Part shown: in pieces, positions 61,557-64,000 of the stretch
Position numbering within the stretch: the stretch's first letter is position 1
Layout: each line of letters opens with the position of its first letter
NCBI GenBank assembly: GCA_902801475.1
Contig: CADCIO010000016.1
Coordinates: 1-64,000, forward strand
Origin: an uncultured Bacteroidales bacterium
GTDB taxonomy: Bacteria; Bacteroidota; Bacteroidia; Bacteroidales; Bacteroidaceae
Length of the DNA: 64,000 nucleotides
Reading direction: 5' to 3'
Made by a program: the position numbers and the translations under genes
The notes under the pieces: generated by a model
The model's database searches: none
What the model saw: only the letters and a program-made list of their open reading frames with translations
Told to the model about the DNA's origin: nothing

Positions 61557-61697
61557 TAAAATGTCGATTTCACTTATGGGAGTGAATATCATCGCTTCCA
61601 ATAAACAAGAAATATTGGTTGCCCTGTTGATTCATTGGGTCATATTCCACCACTTTTTTCACCCAGTGTGACAATTGTGACAAAGACAGGGCATTTT

Positions 61698-61728
61698 TTT
61701 GCACTGTTATAGAAAATGTGTACCTTTG
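61698..61728 (+). promoter_or_regulatory. Glycerate kinase promoter
   Basis: -33 TTTG (61698-61701), a 19-bp spacer and -7 TACCTTTG (61721-61728) form a full consensus promoter 25 nt before the ATG. Confidence 0.8.
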
Positions 61729-61753
61729 CAGAGTGAAATAAAGTGTTCAAGTT

Positions 61754-62824
61754 ATGAAAGTTGTGGTGGCTATTGATTCGTTGAAGGGTTGTCTGACTTC
61801 GCAAGAGGCGAATCGGGCAGCAGTGGAGGGTGTCCGTCAGGGGATGCCTGGGGCTGAGGTGGTGGAGATTCCTGTCAGCGATGGGGGCGAGGGGTTCTTG
61901 GATGCGTTTCAGTCGGCTTGGGGCGGGGAGAAGGTCGAGGTGGAGGTGATGGATCCGCTGATGCGACCGGTTGTGGCACCTTATCTGCTGCGGGGTGATA
62001 CGGCTATCATAGAGATGGCTAAGGCGAGTGGATTGACGTTGCTGAGATTGGAGGAGCGCAACCCGATGCAGGCTACGAGTTATGGCACTGGGCAGCTTGT
62101 GGCTGATGCTGTGCGTCGTGGAAGCAAGCATGTCGTCGTGGGACTGGGTGGTAGTGCCACCAGCGATTGTGGTATGGGTATGATTCGTGCCATCATCGAT
62201 GCGTTTGCCAAGGGTGGCACATGGGATGATGTGCGGGTGTTGGATGATGTACGTTTCACGATTGCGACCGATGTCACCAATCCTCTTTGTGGGGAGAACG
62301 GGGCGGCTTATGTGTTTGCCCCACAGAAGGGAGCCACACCTGAGATGGTGGTGAGTCTTGATGCGCGTGCCCAGCGTTTTGCGGAGGTGTCGGCTCGGCA
62401 TTTCGGTTATGACCGTCAGAACGAACAGGGTGCTGGTGCTGCTGGGGGACTCGGTTATGCTTTCCTGCAATATATGAAGGCTGCGTGTCGTTCTGGCATT
62501 GATTTGCTGCTGGATGCCGTACACTTCGATGAGGTTTTGAAGGATGCAGACCTTGTCATCACGGGCGAGGGTTCGGCCGACCGTCAGACGTTAATGGGGA
62601 AATTGCCTTTCGGCATTCTTCAGCGGGCAAAGGCTCAGGGTGTTCCTGTCTGTCTGATTGCTGGTCGCATTGCTGACCGTCCAGAGTTGTTGGCGGCTGG
62701 GTTCCAGCATGTGATGTGCATCAATGCGCCAGACCTTCCTATTGAGGAGGCGATGAAGCCAGCGATGGCGAGGGAGAATATCATGAATGTGTTGCAAAAT
62801 TGGGTGAATTCCTATACGATTTAA
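61754..62824 (+). CDS. Glycerate kinase (type 1)
   Basis: The product has 356 residues. It begins MKVVVAIDSLKGCLTSQEAN and carries IPVSDGGEGFLDAFQSAWGG, VVGLGGSATSDCGMGMIRAI and ITGEGSADRQTLMGKLPFG, the conserved segments of the GlxK/GarK family, which phosphorylates D-glycerate to 2-phosphoglycerate (feeding lower glycolysis). It is monocistronic, with its own promoter. The organism therefore probably uses glycerate or passes through it. Confidence 0.93.
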   Translation: MKVVVAIDSLKGCLTSQEANRAAVEGVRQGMPGAEVVEIPVSDGGEGFLDAFQSAWGGEKVEVEVMDPLMRPVVAPYLLRGDTAIIEMAKASGLTLLRLEERNPMQATSYGTGQLVADAVRRGSKHVVVGLGGSATSDCGMGMIRAIIDAFAKGGTWDDVRVLDDVRFTIATDVTNPLCGENGAAYVFAPQKGATPEMVVSLDARAQRFAEVSARHFGYDRQNEQGAGAAGGLGYAFLQYMKAACRSGIDLLLDAVHFDEVLKDADLVITGEGSADRQTLMGKLPFGILQRAKAQGVPVCLIAGRIADRPELLAAGFQHVMCINAPDLPIEEAMKPAMARENIMNVLQNWVNSYTI

Positions 62825-62862
62825 AGAAAAAATAAAATTTTTGAAAATTTTTGGCAAAATAA

Positions 62863-62893
62863 TTTGTGGTGTCAAAATAATGTTGTTAATTTG
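62863..62893 (+). promoter_or_regulatory. Promoter upstream of the AAA+ ATPase gene
   Basis: -33 TTTG (62863-62866), a 19-bp spacer and -7 TTAATTTG (62886-62893), one mismatch from TAnnTTTG. Confidence 0.6.
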
Positions 62894-63234
62894 CAAAGTT
62901 TTTCCGCTCACTCAAATTGAGTCGGGGAAATTAGAGAAAAAATGTATTTACAAACACTTTCAATCTAAAAACCAAAGCAAGAACTAAACAACCAGAACAA
63001 AGTACTAAAGGATGCTGAGCGAAAGAACGAATCCGAAGCTCCTAAACTGACTTATTATACGATATTTTGATGTTGCCCATTGACATGGGCGGTGTTGTCG
63101 TCTGCTCTTGACGCTGTGGACACCCTTCATTTCTTGGCATCTATTTGAAAACTGCTCCGACGCTGCACCATGCAGCCTTCTATCTAAAAAACAGATTATT
63201 GAATCTTCATTTTAATCCTTTAATTCATTCATAT
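62894..63234 (+). promoter_or_regulatory. Long structured leader before the AAA+ gene
   Basis: About 335 nt lie between promoter and ATG. A hairpin forms almost at the 5' end (ACTCA-AAT-TGAGT, 62910-62922, extendable by TTTCC/GGAAA). Two more perfect hairpins follow: GCCCAT-TGAC-ATGGGC (63075-63090) and GCTGCA-CCA-TGCAGC (63162-63176). A 12-codon frame MLSERTNPKLLN sits at 63012-63050 behind AAAGG. I recognise no known riboswitch; it could be a regulatory leader or a separate RNA. Confidence 0.4.
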
Positions 63235-64000
63235 ATGACGCATGTACCAGAACTTTTAAGAATCAACCAGATGAACTGGGGAAATAACAACATCGACTGC
63301 CTGCCCCAACAGCCTACGCTGCCTGACGGGATTGTATTCGCCCACAAATTCAAGAAACCAAAGTTGCCTGAACTTCCATTTTCGATAGACGAACTACCAT
63401 TCTCGTACGAGGAAGATTCCCAACGCTTCAAGGCATTTGATTATGTGCCAACGCTGGAGGAAGGATTGAGGGCTGAGGTTTTTCCTTGCATGGAGAAACC
63501 TGAGGAGGAGCTGAAGAACATGATTGAGTGTCGGGAAATCAGGGAACAGATTCGGCAACTGACGACGTTGCATCAGTACAACCTCATGAGGCGCGAATAC
63601 AATCCCAATGCACCGCTACACAAGATTAGCTTACATTCCATCTTCTCCGGTTCGCCTGGCACGGGCAAGACCACACTCGGACGGCTCTATGCTTCGCTGC
63701 TCTATCAGGCTGGGGCACTGACACATGGGCATGTGGTGGTGGCATCGAGGAGCACTTTTCTGGGCACCAATTTCGGAGATGAGGAGAAGGCTGTGCACGC
63801 TGTGCTGAATGCCGCTCGTGGAGGGGTGCTCATGATTGATGAAGCTTATCTGCTGAATCCCCCTCACCCGAACGATCCTGGCAAGCATGTCCTGCAGTTG
63901 ATGATGCCCATCCTGGCGGATGAGAACATGCATGATATCGCCATCGTGCTCTGCGGATATTCGGAACCGATGGAGAACTTGCTGAATCTGAACGAGGGGT
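63235..64000 (+). CDS. CbbX/SpoVK-like AAA+ ATPase (5' part, runs off the window)
   Basis: 255 residues are visible. The first about 130 residues are a family-specific N-terminal region with a Pro/Glu-rich stretch (KKPKLPELPFSIDELPF) and a helix-rich segment. The AAA+ core then begins, with Walker A SGSPGTGKTT (about 138-147), the ASRSTFLGTNFGDEE sensor/pore region, and Walker B VLMIDEAYLL (198-207). Such CbbX-like ATPases remodel protein or DNA complexes. The target is unknown; nothing upstream suggests a RuBisCO link. Confidence 0.85.
   Translation, partial: MTHVPELLRINQMNWGNNNIDCLPQQPTLPDGIVFAHKFKKPKLPELPFSIDELPFSYEEDSQRFKAFDYVPTLEEGLRAEVFPCMEKPEEELKNMIECREIREQIRQLTTLHQYNLMRREYNPNAPLHKISLHSIFSGSPGTGKTTLGRLYASLLYQAGALTHGHVVVASRSTFLGTNFGDEEKAVHAVLNAARGGVLMIDEAYLLNPPHPNDPGKHVLQLMMPILADENMHDIAIVLCGYSEPMENLLNLNEG

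Noticed and set aside
61640..62524. 294-codon minus-strand open frame
   Set aside because: Antisense to glycerate kinase, which has full family motifs and a consensus promoter.

Overview
The window is chromosomal DNA from a Bacteroidales bacterium, most likely Prevotella or a close relative. The signs are Bacteroidetes promoters (a -7 box TAnnTTTG, often with TTTG about 19 bp upstream), few Shine-Dalgarno sequences, lineage-typical families (DUF5686, DUF4861, DUF6242, DUF6089, DUF4254, HU-like histone-family protein, OmpH trio beside bamA), a TonB-dependent receptor, and an LPS/LOS-type glycan locus. No rRNA, tRNA, transposase, integrase or CRISPR array was found, so this looks like core genome with a variable surface-glycan segment.

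Layout. 1-743: intergenic DNA with a leftward promoter and a perfect 29-bp inverted repeat. 744-8713: gpmI, a DUF5686 outer-membrane protein, and a large secreted modular protein whose frame is broken by one in-frame TAG. 8805-14874: RNase R on the minus strand, then divergently an SDR/PAP2 pair, a radical SAM protein and a sirtuin. 14983-23022: an envelope operon (DUF6242 lipoprotein, DUF6089 barrel, uppS, bamA, three OmpH/Skp chaperones, murI). 23178-26977: groES-groEL, then a DUF4861 protein and an FHA-domain protein. 26988-38143: a long minus-strand run headed by purL (two chromate-transporter halves, an M16 peptidase, a PfkB kinase, a DEAD-box helicase and a fused C26 amidotransferase/M19 dipeptidase).

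38524-47706: a thioredoxin-domain protein, Hsp20, a GH127 arabinofuranosidase, a His/Cys-rich small protein with a TonB receptor, a PH-domain membrane protein, a phosphoesterase and a small pRiA4b-like gene. 48066-60025: a surface-glycan locus with two converging arms: GT9, GT4, GT2s, LicD x2, a WaaP-like kinase, a LicC-like nucleotidyltransferase, an aminotransferase and DUF4254. Together these look able to build an LOS core or O-glycan decorated with a phospho-amino-alcohol. 60251-64000: a B3/B4-domain protein, an HU-like DNA-binding protein, glycerate kinase and the start of a CbbX-like AAA+ ATPase that runs off the window.

The most unusual content is non-coding. Many gaps are built of short degenerate tandem repeats with strict periods: 7 bp (often ending at stop codons), 9 bp, or about 20-22 bp (two helical turns). 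The best single case is the pair of divergent promoters at 49109-49263. Each carries four TGTCAAC-type heptamers placed exactly 7 bp before an identical -7 box, in mirror symmetry. Other items of note are a candidate structured RNA gene (60107-60216), a TGCCA-N3-TGTCA motif shared by the groES and hsp20 upstream regions, and an AT-rich 22-bp-period array beside the HU-like gene.
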